NCBI GenBank assembly: GCA_038531745.1 | Contig: JBCBBJ010000001.1 | Coordinates: 261,708-325,707 of the forward strand | DNA from: CALLPQ01 sp038531745 | GTDB taxonomy: Bacteria; Pseudomonadota; Alphaproteobacteria; Caulobacterales; Parvularculaceae | Length of the DNA stretch: 64,000 bases | Direction of reading: 5' to 3' | Shown here: positions 43,776 to 52,709 of the stretch, piece by piece | How positions within the stretch are numbered: position 1 is the stretch's first letter | Layout: each line of letters opens with the position of its first letter | Notes under the pieces: model-generated | The model's input: the letters and a program-made list of their open reading frames with translations, nothing else | What the model was told of the DNA's origin: nothing | The model's database searches: none | Translations under genes and position numbers: made by a program

Positions 43776-45152
43776 ATGACGGCGCGCGTATTGGTCGTCG
43801 ATGATCTGGAACCGAATGTGAAGCTGCTGGAGGCAAAGCTCCGGGCTGAATATTTCGATGTATTGGGTGTGTTCAGTGGCCGCGATGCCATCGAAACGGC
43901 CCGTTCAGAACAACCCGATATTATTCTTCTCGATGTGATGATGCCTGGCATGGATGGGTTTGAAACCTGCCGCGCCCTCAAATCCATGCCGGAAACCATG
44001 CATATTCCCGTGGTTATGGTAACAGCCCTTGATCAGCAGGCGGATCGTATTGCCGGATTAGAAGCGGGCGCCGACGATTTTTTGACCAAGCCGGTGGAGG
44101 ATGTGGCACTGTTTGCCCGGGTGCGCAGCCTGACACGCCTCAAAATGATGACCGATGAATTACGCATGCGCCATGTGACGGGGCAGGGGCTTGGCGTTGT
44201 CGAGCAACTTGAAGTCAGTGATGAAGCTGAATTATCGCGCCGTATTCTGATCATGGATGATCAGATTGAACAGATTGATCGTCTGCGCGCTGTGCTTGGC
44301 CCGGATTATGATGTGTTCTCTGAAACCGACCATGACGAGGCGCTTAACCGCGTGCGCCAGTCAGATTTTGATTTGATCATCATCAATATGTCGATTGAAA
44401 AGACCGATCCCTTGCGGCTTTGCTCAACGATCCGGTCTTTTGAGGAAACGCGCCTGACACCCATTCTGGCCATTGTCCGGGAGGGCGATACACGCAAGCT
44501 GGTTCGTGCCCTTGATATTGGCGTGAATGATTATGTGAACCGGCCCGTTGACAAGAATGAGCTAATTGCCCGGGTTTCAACGCAACTGCGCCGCAAACAC
44601 AACCTTGACCAGTTGCGCTCTTCTTTTCAGGCAAGCCTTGAAATGGCGGTTACGGATCAATTGACCGGTCTTTACAATCGCCGCTATCTAGCCAGCCATT
44701 TGTCGGCAATGTTTGACCGCGCCTATTGGACCGGTCGCGCGTTGTCCGTGTTGATCCTCGATATCGATCATTTCAAGGCGATCAATGACACCTTTGGCCA
44801 TGATGCCGGTGATGAGGTAATTCGCGCCTTTGCGGACCGTATCACACACGCCATCCGCGGCATTGACCTTGCCTGCCGCTATGGCGGGGAAGAATTTCTG
44901 ATCGCCATGCCGGATACGGACATGAATTTTGCCCACATCGTGGCTGAGCGATTACGCCAGGATATTGCGGGCGACAAGGTGGCTGTGAATAGCGGGCGTG
45001 ACCGCGTTGAAGTAACGGTCAGTATCGGGATTGCTTCTACCGAAGATGGCGCGGAAGACGATAACGCGCAAAAGCTGATCAAACGTGCCGATGAGGCGCT
45101 TTATGCAGCCAAACAATCGGGCCGTAACCGGGTAAATTTATCGGCTGCCTGA
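43776..45152 (+). CDS. pleD: Diguanylate cyclase response regulator PleD
   Basis: 458 residues with two receiver domains and a GGDEF domain. REC1: VLVVDDLEPNVKLLEAKL, DIILLDVMMPGMDGFETC; REC2 (about 150-275) is an adaptor with ILIMDDQIEQIDRL. The cyclase domain (about 300-458) has LYNRRYLASHL and RYGGEEFLIAM with the GGEEF active-site signature; RGID just before (RxxD at -5) is the inhibitory I-site, so c-di-GMP feedback is expected. Produces c-di-GMP at the cell pole during stalk/flagellum transition in Caulobacter. Start TATGACGGC at 43776. Confidence 0.95.
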   Translation: MTARVLVVDDLEPNVKLLEAKLRAEYFDVLGVFSGRDAIETARSEQPDIILLDVMMPGMDGFETCRALKSMPETMHIPVVMVTALDQQADRIAGLEAGADDFLTKPVEDVALFARVRSLTRLKMMTDELRMRHVTGQGLGVVEQLEVSDEAELSRRILIMDDQIEQIDRLRAVLGPDYDVFSETDHDEALNRVRQSDFDLIIINMSIEKTDPLRLCSTIRSFEETRLTPILAIVREGDTRKLVRALDIGVNDYVNRPVDKNELIARVSTQLRRKHNLDQLRSSFQASLEMAVTDQLTGLYNRRYLASHLSAMFDRAYWTGRALSVLILDIDHFKAINDTFGHDAGDEVIRAFADRITHAIRGIDLACRYGGEEFLIAMPDTDMNFAHIVAERLRQDIAGDKVAVNSGRDRVEVTVSIGIASTEDGAEDDNAQKLIKRADEALYAAKQSGRNRVNLSAA

Positions 45153-45179
45153 TTGCTTTATCGCGTACATACCAAAACC

Positions 45180-45216
45180 CGTACGGTTTTGCGTCCACAA
45201 AATTGCAAAACGTACG
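45180..45216 (+). other. Stem-loop after pleD
   Basis: CGTACG-G-TTTTGC (45180-45192) pairs with GCAAAACGTACG (45205-45216) with one bulged G. No T-tract, so it may be a processing or stability element, or a weak terminator. Confidence 0.5.
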
Positions 45217-45346
45217 CTGGGAAGTTGTGCTATAGGGTGCTTAGCTGGTTGGGGAACGGCATTCGGTGGCACGCGCATATGGCCGACATTGATCCATTTT
45301 GGTCCTGATGGTGGTACAAAAAGCATCCAAGACAAGGGAGACCGAT

Positions 45347-45718
45347 ATGTTTCGACGTGCTTTTGTTGCCTCACTTGCGTTTGTATCCCTCTTTTTGATG
45401 TCCGAAGCCCTCGCGGGCGTTAGCCAAAATATATCAATTGCGGCGGGGAAATCGCTTATTTTGGGCGGTGATCAATCGGGCGAAATCCGCTTCAATGGGC
45501 AAAATCGCGGGGAGACGACGCTTAATATTGCCGTTCGCTCGGCAGACATGTCGCGGTCCGTCGCGGCTTTGGCACCCGGGGAGCGGTTTGCGCAGTCGCT
45601 GGCGAAAGGCGAGGTTTTGGTCATCATGAATAGTTCTGCAACCAGGGCGGGCGACGTCTATTGGCATGTGGGTAGCCAACGCGACAAACCCAACCCGCGA
45701 TTTGAGCCAGCGCAATAG
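45347..45718 (+). CDS. Small exported protein of unknown function
   Basis: 123 residues from ATG 45347 (GGGAGA SD, spacing 5). Signal peptide MFRRAFVASLAFVSLFLMSEALA followed by a roughly 100-residue secreted body that appears beta-rich (GVSQNISIAAGKSLILGGDQSGEIRFN, GEVLVIMNSS). There is no cysteine and no recognised domain. The extension upstream from 45299 is unlikely because of the good SD. A periplasmic or extracellular role is inferred. Confidence 0.7.
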   Translation: MFRRAFVASLAFVSLFLMSEALAGVSQNISIAAGKSLILGGDQSGEIRFNGQNRGETTLNIAVRSADMSRSVAALAPGERFAQSLAKGEVLVIMNSSATRAGDVYWHVGSQRDKPNPRFEPAQ

Positions 45719-45732
45719 GTTGGTATTTGGCG

Positions 45733-47133
45733 CTAGTGGCCCTTGCCAGCGCAGTAACGTTGCAAGATCGCGCGCACAGGCACCCGGGCCTTCAACTTGC
45801 TCGCCAGAAAAAAGAGACCACCGACTTTCCTCTGTAAAAAGAGCGTGTCAATAGGCGGTACGTGAGAGAACTTTTCATTACGCATGGTCATCCCCTTGTC
45901 ACGTATCCTGATGATCAAATCATCCTGCCCAAACTGATAGACCTCCTTGGCGAGAATTGGCTCGAGCACCATGTTGATGATCGACATGATCGTTTTATGC
46001 TGAAACGCCGTGATCGTTTCGTCAAAATAACCGATGGCGCGCATGGCCTTGTCCGCCGCGTCCATGTCGCGATTGAGGGCTGCACCCATTAGGTGGCGAA
46101 AGCCCGCCGTGATCGCGTCATCAAATTGGCGGGTTGCCCCAAAATCAAAGAGGATGATTTGGCCCGTTTGCGGATCGATTTGGTAATTGGCGTAATTGGG
46201 ATCAGTTTGCATGGTCTGCCACTCAAAGAGCTCACGCATCACAAGATGAATGAGGTCTGTCACGACCCGGTCGCGGGTCGCCTGGTCGGCCTGTTCGAGT
46301 GTTTCAATGGGCTCTCCCGCCACGAAGGACATGGCGAGGATGGACGATGTGGTGAATTCGGGGGCCAGCTCAGGAACAACGAACCGATTATCATCCGTAA
46401 GCTGATCATAGAAGAATGATAGATACTCGGCCTCATGCTCGTAATTGGCCTCTTCGTGCAATTGGCGTTTTGCCTCGGCTAAAAAATGTTGGATATCAAC
46501 TGATGATGGCAAGACCCCGGCCATGCGGATAAGCACCCCAACATTGTCCACATCGCTATCGATACTGTCGCGAACCCCGGGATATTGGATCTTGATGGCG
46601 AGTTCCTCGCCAGCAAGACTGCGTGCGCGGTGCACCTGGCCAATGGAGGCGGCGGCGAGGGGGACCGGTTCGAACCGATCAAAACGGGTCAGCCACCCTT
46701 TACCCCATTCGCGGGTTAGTACCTGTTTTAGCTGGCGCGGCGGCATAGGGTCTGCGGCTGATCGCAAGCGTGCGAGCACGACCGAGAATTCTTCCGGGAT
46801 CAGATCACCAGCCTCCATGGAGAGAAGCTGACCGACCTTCATGGCGGCGCCGCGCATGCGGGCAAGCTGATCGGCAAGGCGTTTCGCGTTGCCGGGGGTC
46901 AAGATCAGATCATCGAGCGCCACGCGCTCACCGCGGACCAATTGCCGGGCGCCATTAACCAACACATCGCCAGCCACACCGGCAGCGATGCCGCTAAAAC
47001 CAGCCAGACGGCTAGCGCGTGACGCGGGGACAGCAACACCGGCAACATTGCTATCATCGTCCAGTGACGACGGGGCAGTTTTTTCGTTTGTAGGGGAGGC
47101 AGGTAAAGCGTGTTTTGGCGAGCGATCAGTCAT
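45733..47133 (-). CDS. AarF/UbiB (ABC1) family protein
   Basis: 466 residues, ADCK-type atypical kinase family that supports ubiquinone biosynthesis or lipid handling. Characteristic KxGQ motif in MRGAAMKVGQLLSMEAGDLIPEEF, ELAIKIQYPGVRDSIDSDVDNV (invariant Lys), FVAGEPIETLEQ, and LFDFGATRQFDDAI (DFG-like). The first about 40 residues are a disordered Ser/Pro-rich tail. It is not the canonical ubiB (no transmembrane pair seen), so it belongs to the second, UbiB-like, group. The start is ATG 47133, 63 bp after rpmG. Confidence 0.9.
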   Translation of the reverse strand: MTDRSPKHALPASPTNEKTAPSSLDDDSNVAGVAVPASRASRLAGFSGIAAGVAGDVLVNGARQLVRGERVALDDLILTPGNAKRLADQLARMRGAAMKVGQLLSMEAGDLIPEEFSVVLARLRSAADPMPPRQLKQVLTREWGKGWLTRFDRFEPVPLAAASIGQVHRARSLAGEELAIKIQYPGVRDSIDSDVDNVGVLIRMAGVLPSSVDIQHFLAEAKRQLHEEANYEHEAEYLSFFYDQLTDDNRFVVPELAPEFTTSSILAMSFVAGEPIETLEQADQATRDRVVTDLIHLVMRELFEWQTMQTDPNYANYQIDPQTGQIILFDFGATRQFDDAITAGFRHLMGAALNRDMDAADKAMRAIGYFDETITAFQHKTIMSIINMVLEPILAKEVYQFGQDDLIIRIRDKGMTMRNEKFSHVPPIDTLFLQRKVGGLFFLASKLKARVPVRAILQRYCAGKGH

Positions 47134-47196
47134 GCCAGTGATACGCTCGCGCCAAATTAGTCAGACCAATGGCCATGACCGTGCCAATCAAGCAAA

Positions 47197-47364
47197 TTAC
47201 TTGATCTTACCTTCTTTGAAATCCACGTGCTTGCGCGCCACGGGATCATATTTTTTCAGAACCAGTTTCTCGGTCATGGTGCGCGTGTTTTTCTTGGTCA
47301 CGTAGAAAAAACCAGTACCGGCCGTTGAGTTCAGGCGGATCTTGACGGTGGTTGGTTTCGCCAT
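47197..47364 (-). CDS. rpmG: Ribosomal protein bL33
   Basis: 55 residues, MAKPTTVKIRLNSTAGTGFF then YVTKKNTRTMTEKLVLKKYD, the typical C-minus bL33 (no zinc cysteines). An SD GGAG precedes ATG 47364. It appears to be the first gene of the minus-strand rpmG-aarF pair. Confidence 0.97.
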   Translation of the reverse strand: MAKPTTVKIRLNSTAGTGFFYVTKKNTRTMTEKLVLKKYDPVARKHVDFKEGKIK

Positions 47365-47610
47365 GGCGGGGCTCCAAAAATTCTGATGCGTGCCTCTTTT
47401 TGCACGAAGCGGCGATACATAGCCGGGTAGGGGGCCAAGTCAAGGTCATTTCGCCCGCAAATTCTTGAATAATGAGCCTCCCAGCGCGCCCCTGGACAAT
47501 CGAAACCCAACGCTAGAGCCGGCTGGAAAAACAGCCAAAGCAATTTTGCGATTGAGCCTGATCAGCGTAGCCTATGATTAGCAAAAAACACCTCTTTTAT
47601 AGGCCGCGCT
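47365..47610. other. Intergenic region, 246 bp
   Basis: Divergent promoter region for rpmG and the desaturase-like gene. Nothing further recognised. Confidence 0.4.
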
Positions 47611-48426
47611 ATGATCGATTATAAACCCATCATTCTCGTCATATTTGGTCTTTTTCATGTTGCTGAATTCATCACCGGCAAATTCTGGGCAACGGGCAAA
47701 GTTCGCCGCGACGATCTGTGGATCGAGGCCATTGGGACCGGATTTTTCATCCTTATTGCGGCGCCTTTTATTTTCTATACGGCCCCTTTGGTGATGGAGG
47801 CTTTGTTTCCGGGTTCGCAAAATGCGTGGGCAGGCATGGCTTGGTGGCAGATGCTGGCGCTCCTTCTCATTTTTGATGAGGGTTTGCATTATTGGTGGCA
47901 TCGCGCCTGCCACGAAATACCGTGGCTTTATAATCTGCACCGTGCGCACCATTCCTGCCAATATATGAGTGTGCGGCTTGCCTACCGGAACAATATCTTC
48001 TTTTTCCTCTTGATGCCGAGTATCTGGGCGTCCGCTGCTTTGCTTCATCTCGGGTTTGGCCCCGTCTATGCCGTCTATATCATTGTCAAAATGGTGGTGA
48101 ATTTTGGCTCGCACTCGCCTTTGCGCTGGGATGCCTGGCTCTATCAATATCCGGTTTTGCGCCCCTTTTTGTGGGTGTTGGAACGGGTCTTGACGACGCC
48201 GGCGGCCCATTCAGCCCATCATGGTCTGCACCAGGCTGATGGGGTTACCCACTATAAGGGCAACTACGCCAACCTATTTTTCTTCTGGGACGTGCTCTTT
48301 GGTACCGCCAAGCTTGCTCGCCGATATCCCGATGACTACGGGATTGAAAAGGTTGATGCCAAAAGCTGGAAGCACGAAATGTTCTGGCCAATTTTCAAAG
48401 ACAAGACTGCACCGGTATCAAAATAG
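47611..48426 (+). CDS. Sterol desaturase/fatty acid hydroxylase superfamily protein
   Basis: 271 residues with about six hydrophobic stretches. The di-iron histidine clusters are HYWWHRACHEIPWLYNLHRAHHS (HxxxH and HxxHH) and, later, HSAHHGLHQADGVTHYKGNYANLFFFWDVLFGT. Together they give the HX3-4H, HX2-3HH pattern of membrane hydroxylases/desaturases. The substrate may be a fatty acid, carotenoid or hopanoid; it cannot be told. ATG 47611; the SD is poor. The following operon with an epimerase/DUF4166 may be related but its own promoter lies between. Confidence 0.9.
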   Translation: MIDYKPIILVIFGLFHVAEFITGKFWATGKVRRDDLWIEAIGTGFFILIAAPFIFYTAPLVMEALFPGSQNAWAGMAWWQMLALLLIFDEGLHYWWHRACHEIPWLYNLHRAHHSCQYMSVRLAYRNNIFFFLLMPSIWASAALLHLGFGPVYAVYIIVKMVVNFGSHSPLRWDAWLYQYPVLRPFLWVLERVLTTPAAHSAHHGLHQADGVTHYKGNYANLFFFWDVLFGTAKLARRYPDDYGIEKVDAKSWKHEMFWPIFKDKTAPVSK

Positions 48427-48499
48427 CGCGCAGCGTCTGCGTCGTGCGGGTGGAAAAGTGGAACCCGTTGGCCCCATGGTCAAACGATATATTTCTCCC

Positions 48500-48533
48500 T
48501 TGACAGAAACGACTGAAAACCATATGTTTCTGT
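48500..48533 (+). promoter_or_regulatory. Sigma-70 promoter overlapped by an inverted repeat
   Basis: TTGACA (48500-48505), 17-bp spacer, TATGTT (48523-48528); predicted start at about 48535, which is the ATG. The inverted repeat ACAGAAAC-N15-GTTTCTGT (48503-48510 and 48526-48533) spans the -35 to -10 region and fits an autoregulatory operator. Confidence 0.7.
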
Positions 48534-48534
48534 T

Positions 48535-49107
48535 ATGACAGAAATAATCGTAAAAACCGATAAGCTGCGGCCTGCGATCCAAAAATTTATTCTTCATTGG
48601 GGGGATATGGGGAGCCAGTGGGGCGTGAACCGGTCCGTGGCGCAGATCCATGCGTTGCTGCTGGTCAGTGACCGGCCGCTCCACGCCGAGGAGATTGCCG
48701 ACACTTTATCACTGGCGCGCTCCAATGTTTCCAACTCCCTGAAGGAGCTGGTGAGCTGGAACCTTGTGATCCGCACCCCGGTTCTTGGTGACCGCCGGGA
48801 TCACTTCGAGGCGGAAAAAGACGTTTGGGAAATGTCGACCCGGATTGCGGCCATGCGCAAGGCGCGTGAAATCGACAATGCGGCATCAATTCTGGCGCAG
48901 GTGCTTGCTGAAGCGAAAGACGACCCCGGCATCAGCCGTGAGGCGGTGAGACAGTTGACCGAGATGCAAGGCTTTGTAAGTACCCTTACCGGCTGGTTTG
49001 ACCAGATGGCTAAACTTCCCCGGGAAAAAGTCATGCCGCTGATTAAAATGGGCACCAAGCTTGTGGACCTTATTAGCCCGCTGATGCGCAGAGAACCAAA
49101 AGACTAA
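48535..49107 (+). CDS. GbsR/MarR-type transcriptional regulator
   Basis: 190 residues. Winged helix in RPLHAEEIADTLSLARSNVSNSLKELVSWNLVIRTPVLGDRRDHF preceded by FILHWGDMGSQWGVNRSVAQIHALLL, a pattern of the GbsR branch. GbsR proteins sense choline-like or other small osmolytes in Bacillus; the ligand here is unknown. The predicted promoter puts transcription start at the ATG, suggesting leaderless translation. A TGACAGAAA direct repeat occurs at 48501 and again at the start codon (48536-48544). It probably represses itself and the DUF4166-epimerase genes behind. Confidence 0.88.
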   Translation: MTEIIVKTDKLRPAIQKFILHWGDMGSQWGVNRSVAQIHALLLVSDRPLHAEEIADTLSLARSNVSNSLKELVSWNLVIRTPVLGDRRDHFEAEKDVWEMSTRIAAMRKAREIDNAASILAQVLAEAKDDPGISREAVRQLTEMQGFVSTLTGWFDQMAKLPREKVMPLIKMGTKLVDLISPLMRREPKD

Positions 49108-49164
49108 CGGCGCAAGAGCGCCAGATTATCGGTCATTTACGGACCAAGAGAGGAGTATTTTTTT

Positions 49165-49917
49165 ATGGAAACGTTTCTCTTAAAACAGAAATTACCGAAA
49201 TACCTGCCCTTCTTGAAGGCATCCTTCACCCCCGATCTTACGGCTGACACCATCAATCCGCGGATGTGCATGCAGCCGCAGGGGCAGGACCGCAGGTTCG
49301 AGCGGTTGCTACCGGCGGACCAATGGCAGGCATTGCCGCAGGCCGTTCGCGCGCGGTTTCTTAAACGTCTTGGCCCCGGTGAAAGTGTTCTCTTCCGGGG
49401 ACAGATTGTTGCCATGCATATGACATCGCTTGGCTGGTTATTGGCACAAGCGGCACGTTTTATTGGTGCGCCTTTGCCAGTTGATCCGTGCACCAAGAAC
49501 AAGGCGGCAAGTGTCGCGGTTAGTGACGACCCGCATACCGCCGGTCAGGTCTGGACCCGGATTTATGGGCGAAGAAGTGGCTTTCCCCAAGCGGTCCATA
49601 GCGTCAAACGGTTTACCGGGCCAACGGGGCTGGAGGAACATATTGGCGGCGGCATCGCTACGGCCTTGCGATTGCGGGTGGAAAATAAAAGCCTTTTGTT
49701 TGAGGCCGACCATTATTTCCTAAAAACCCCGTTCGGTCGGGTGCGCCTTCCCCGCTGGCTGGAGCCGGGTCACATGATCATCGGCCACCATGATCTAAGC
49801 GCGCAGGGGGCAACGGGCCGCTTTAGCTTTACCCTCGACCTAATCCATCCAGTTTTTGGGCCCCTTATTCACCAAAATGTTCTGTTCACTGATATGCAGG
49901 AGGATACTCATGACTGA
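49165..49917 (+). CDS. DUF4166 domain protein
   Basis: 250 residues. The core RFERLLPADQWQALPQAVRARF and IYGRRSGFPQAVHSVKRFTGPTGLEEHIGGGIATALRLRVENKSLLFEADHYFLKTPFGRVRLPRWLEPG match DUF4166, a domain of unknown role often fused or adjacent to NAD-dependent epimerase or saccharopine-dehydrogenase-like proteins. No signal peptide. The SD AGAGGAG is present before ATG 49165. It overlaps the next gene by 8 bp, so it is functionally coupled to a membrane-anchored epimerase. Confidence 0.8.
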   Translation: METFLLKQKLPKYLPFLKASFTPDLTADTINPRMCMQPQGQDRRFERLLPADQWQALPQAVRARFLKRLGPGESVLFRGQIVAMHMTSLGWLLAQAARFIGAPLPVDPCTKNKAASVAVSDDPHTAGQVWTRIYGRRSGFPQAVHSVKRFTGPTGLEEHIGGGIATALRLRVENKSLLFEADHYFLKTPFGRVRLPRWLEPGHMIIGHHDLSAQGATGRFSFTLDLIHPVFGPLIHQNVLFTDMQEDTHD

Positions 49918-51436
49918 TCTTGGTTTTACACCTTTTGCCTCGCTTTTGTGGATATTGATTGCGATACAGATTTTTATGGGTGCGTTTGATACGCTATTTC
50001 ACCACGAATTGACCGAGCGTTTACCCTGGCGTCAAAGCCAGCGACGTGAACTAAAGTTGCACGCGGTACGCAACGGGTTTTACGCCCTGGTCTTTTTGGT
50101 AATCGGTTTTACTCAGCCTACGGGGCTTCTGGCCACAGCCTTGCTTATCCTGCTTGGTACGGAAGTGTTGATCACCTTGTGGGATTTTGTGGAGGAGGAT
50201 CGCTCTCGCACCCTTCCGCCCAGCGAGCGGGTAACTCATACCCTGCTGGCGCTCAATTATGGGGCAATCCTGACTCTATTGATCCCTATACTGATGCAGT
50301 GGAGAGTACTACCCACTGGGCTTGCGCTGGTGGATAATGGGGTGTGGGCTTGGATGTGCGCCGGGGCGGCGGCTGGCGTGGCGCTCTTTGGGGTGCGCGA
50401 TTTTTTGGCGAGCCAGCGTTTGGAGCGGATTGCGCAACGACCTGCGTGCCAGCTCGCCGCCCATTTGCCAGGGCGGCGCACCGTGCTGGTGACGGGCGGT
50501 ACCGGCTTTGTGGGATCACGCGTTGTTGCGGCGCTTGTGGCCGGGGGCCATGACGTGATCGTCCTGACCCGGCATGAAAAAAAGGCAACCCGCCTTGGGG
50601 CGCCCCTTCGGGTGATTACTGATCTTGATCAGATCGGCGATTTTGAAACCATTGACGCGATCATCAATCTTGCCGGTGAGCCGGTGGCCACGGGTCTATG
50701 GACCCGGGCGAAAAAGAGCCGGATTATCGCGTCGCGGCTTTCCATGATGCATGGTCTGATCAGCTTGACCAAGCGGCTTGTCACCAAACCCTCTGTCTTG
50801 ATCAGTGCTTCAGCGGTGGGTTGGTACGGCATACGCGGTGACACACCGTTGACCGAGGCTGATGATGCGACTGACTGCTTCTCTCACCAGAGTTGCGACC
50901 AAGCCGAGAAAGCGGCCCGTCAGATGGAGATTTTTGGGGTCAGAGTTATCCGCTTACGGATTGGCCTTGTGCTCGGTACCGAGGGTGGTCTCCTCGCGCG
51001 GCTTTTACTACCCTTTGAATTCGGTCTTGGTGGCCCCATCGGTAATGGTTGCCAGTTTATGTCCTGGATCAGCCGCGATGATCTTGTGCGCTTGATCATC
51101 TTCGCCATTGCCAATCCGCGGGTGCAGGGCGCTATAAATGCGGTTGCCCCGGGGGCGGTTACAAACGCTGAATTCTCCAGGCAGCTGGGCGCGGCATTGG
51201 GCCGGCCAGCCTTCATGACCTTACCAGCGGGCCCCTTAAGCCTGGTGGGTGGTCAGTTTGCGGAGGAACTGCTCTTGGGTGGTCAGCATGTGGTGCCTGA
51301 AAAAGCATTGGCGGCTGGGTTCAGTTTTGACGATGCGCATCTTGGCGCGACACTGGCGCGCCTCGTGGGGGCGTCCAGCGCGGGGCACCAGCCGCGACGC
51401 ACGGTCCGAACAAGACTGCCAATGCTCGATTTTTAA
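49910..51436 (+). CDS. Membrane-domain/TIGR01777-type epimerase fusion
   Basis: 508 residues from ATG 49910, preceded by AGGAGG. The N-terminal 180 residues hold about four hydrophobic helices (SLLWILIAIQIFMGAFDTLF, ALVFLVIGF, LLILLGTEVLI, LALNYGAILTLLIPIL). Residues about 200-490 form a TIGR01777 SDR-type domain: TVLVTGGTGFVGSRVVAALVAGGHDVIVLTR, AIINLAGEPVATG, SASAVGWYGIRGD and a late INAVAPGAVTNAEFSRQLG. It is therefore an NAD(P)-binding protein tethered to the inner membrane. The family role is unclear (SulA/HCAR-like). The stop is 20 bp from the convergent pspF. Confidence 0.88.
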   Translation: MTDLGFTPFASLLWILIAIQIFMGAFDTLFHHELTERLPWRQSQRRELKLHAVRNGFYALVFLVIGFTQPTGLLATALLILLGTEVLITLWDFVEEDRSRTLPPSERVTHTLLALNYGAILTLLIPILMQWRVLPTGLALVDNGVWAWMCAGAAAGVALFGVRDFLASQRLERIAQRPACQLAAHLPGRRTVLVTGGTGFVGSRVVAALVAGGHDVIVLTRHEKKATRLGAPLRVITDLDQIGDFETIDAIINLAGEPVATGLWTRAKKSRIIASRLSMMHGLISLTKRLVTKPSVLISASAVGWYGIRGDTPLTEADDATDCFSHQSCDQAEKAARQMEIFGVRVIRLRIGLVLGTEGGLLARLLLPFEFGLGGPIGNGCQFMSWISRDDLVRLIIFAIANPRVQGAINAVAPGAVTNAEFSRQLGAALGRPAFMTLPAGPLSLVGGQFAEELLLGGQHVVPEKALAAGFSFDDAHLGATLARLVGASSAGHQPRRTVRTRLPMLDF

Positions 51437-51455
51437 GGGGAGCGTTAGCGGCCAG

Positions 51456-52469
51456 TCAGTCGGCGGGCTCAGAGAGTTGGTGTTTACGCACAAGCCCGCG
51501 GATTTGGTTATAGGTCAGGTGTAAAAAGTCTGCGGTTTTACGCTGGTTCCAACCATGGCGTATGAGGGCACTCACCGTCATGGTTTTCTCAATTTCATCA
51601 AGTCGGGCGCGAAGATCAAATGGCTTGCCGGTATCATCGGCACTGTCATCGTGTGCTTCTAATGGCGGCATCATCGTCTGGCGGGCGAAAGGATCGATCG
51701 AAACCTTATCCACTGGCCCGGTTTGTCCGGCCACGAGCCAATGGTGGATGGAGCGTTCCACCGCCGCTTTTAGAGCACGCACATTGCCCGGCCATGGCGC
51801 TTCACGCAGGCTTTTGCGCGCCTCGACTGAGAAAGACAGTGCCCCGGGCCCGCCATAAAGTTCAGCATGCTCGCGCAGAAACTGGCCGGCAAAATAGTCC
51901 GTAAGCAGCGGAATATCGCCCCGGCGCTGGCGCAAAGGCGGCGCGTTGATCACGTCAAAGGCCAATCGATCCAAAAGATCAGCCCGAAAATGACCGTCCT
52001 GCGCCGCTTGGGCAAGGTTGGCGTTGGTTGCACCAATGACCCGCACATCAGCGGTCAGCGTCTGGCTACCGCCCACCCGTTCATATTCCCCATATTCAAT
52101 CACACGCAGAAGCTTTTCCTGAATCCGCAAAGACGCCGTCCCAATCTCATCAAGAAAAAGCGTGCCGCCATCGGCCCGTTCAAACCGGCCTGTGTGCCGC
52201 TTACTGGCCCCCGTAAACGCACCAGCTTCGTGGCCGAACAACTCGCTTTCCAGCAATTCTTCTGAGAGCGCCGCGCAATTTACCTTCACAAACGGCCCAT
52301 CCCATCGCGTCGATAGAAAATGCAGCCGCGCGCCAAAAAGCTCTTTGCCCGTGCCACGCTCCCCGAGGACCAGGATGGGCCGATCAAGCGGTGCGAGACT
52401 GGAGGTGTGGGCAAGGGCATCGAGAAACCCTGGCGCCTCGCCAATCATATCAGGGTTTGTTGTCTGCAT
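51456..52469 (-). CDS. pspF: Phage shock operon activator PspF
   Basis: 337 residues, sigma-54 enhancer-binding AAA+ activator without a receiver domain. Walker A LVLGERGTGKELFGARLH, sigma-54 contact loop SELFGHEAGAFTGASKRHTGRFE (GAFTGA), Walker B DGGTLFLDEIGTASL, sensor II region FNVRA-like APWPGNVRALKAA and a C-terminal Fis-type HTH (HGWNQRKTADFLHLTYNQIRGLVRKHQ). It is restrained by PspA in known systems. It is divergent from the psp operon and starts 240 bp from the 40-residue gene. Confidence 0.94.
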   Translation of the reverse strand: MQTTNPDMIGEAPGFLDALAHTSSLAPLDRPILVLGERGTGKELFGARLHFLSTRWDGPFVKVNCAALSEELLESELFGHEAGAFTGASKRHTGRFERADGGTLFLDEIGTASLRIQEKLLRVIEYGEYERVGGSQTLTADVRVIGATNANLAQAAQDGHFRADLLDRLAFDVINAPPLRQRRGDIPLLTDYFAGQFLREHAELYGGPGALSFSVEARKSLREAPWPGNVRALKAAVERSIHHWLVAGQTGPVDKVSIDPFARQTMMPPLEAHDDSADDTGKPFDLRARLDEIEKTMTVSALIRHGWNQRKTADFLHLTYNQIRGLVRKHQLSEPAD

Positions 52470-52601
52470 TGGTAATATTTAATAGTTTATCGGGGTAAAT
52501 TAAACCCTATAACCGGTAAAATTTCCCATTTTTTGAAACTACGATCTTTGAGGGTAGAAAATTATCCAACAAAATCAATATGATAAAAAATTAATGCAAA
52601 C

Positions 52602-52617
52602 TGGCACACTTCTCGCA
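52602..52617 (+). promoter_or_regulatory. Sigma-54 promoter of the psp operon
   Basis: TGGCAC-ACTTC-TCGCA with the invariant GG (52603-52604) and GC (52615-52616) ten bases apart. It lies 93 bp before the first gene and is preceded by an AT-rich region (52480-52600) suitable for PspF/IHF binding. Confidence 0.8.
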
Positions 52618-52709
52618 AAGGAAGGGGCAGACAGCAAAGGCGCTGTTGAATTTTACCGGCCCGCTGGGCAACCGTCCTGGGCGACCGGATAGATCACAAG
52701 GAGAGACAG

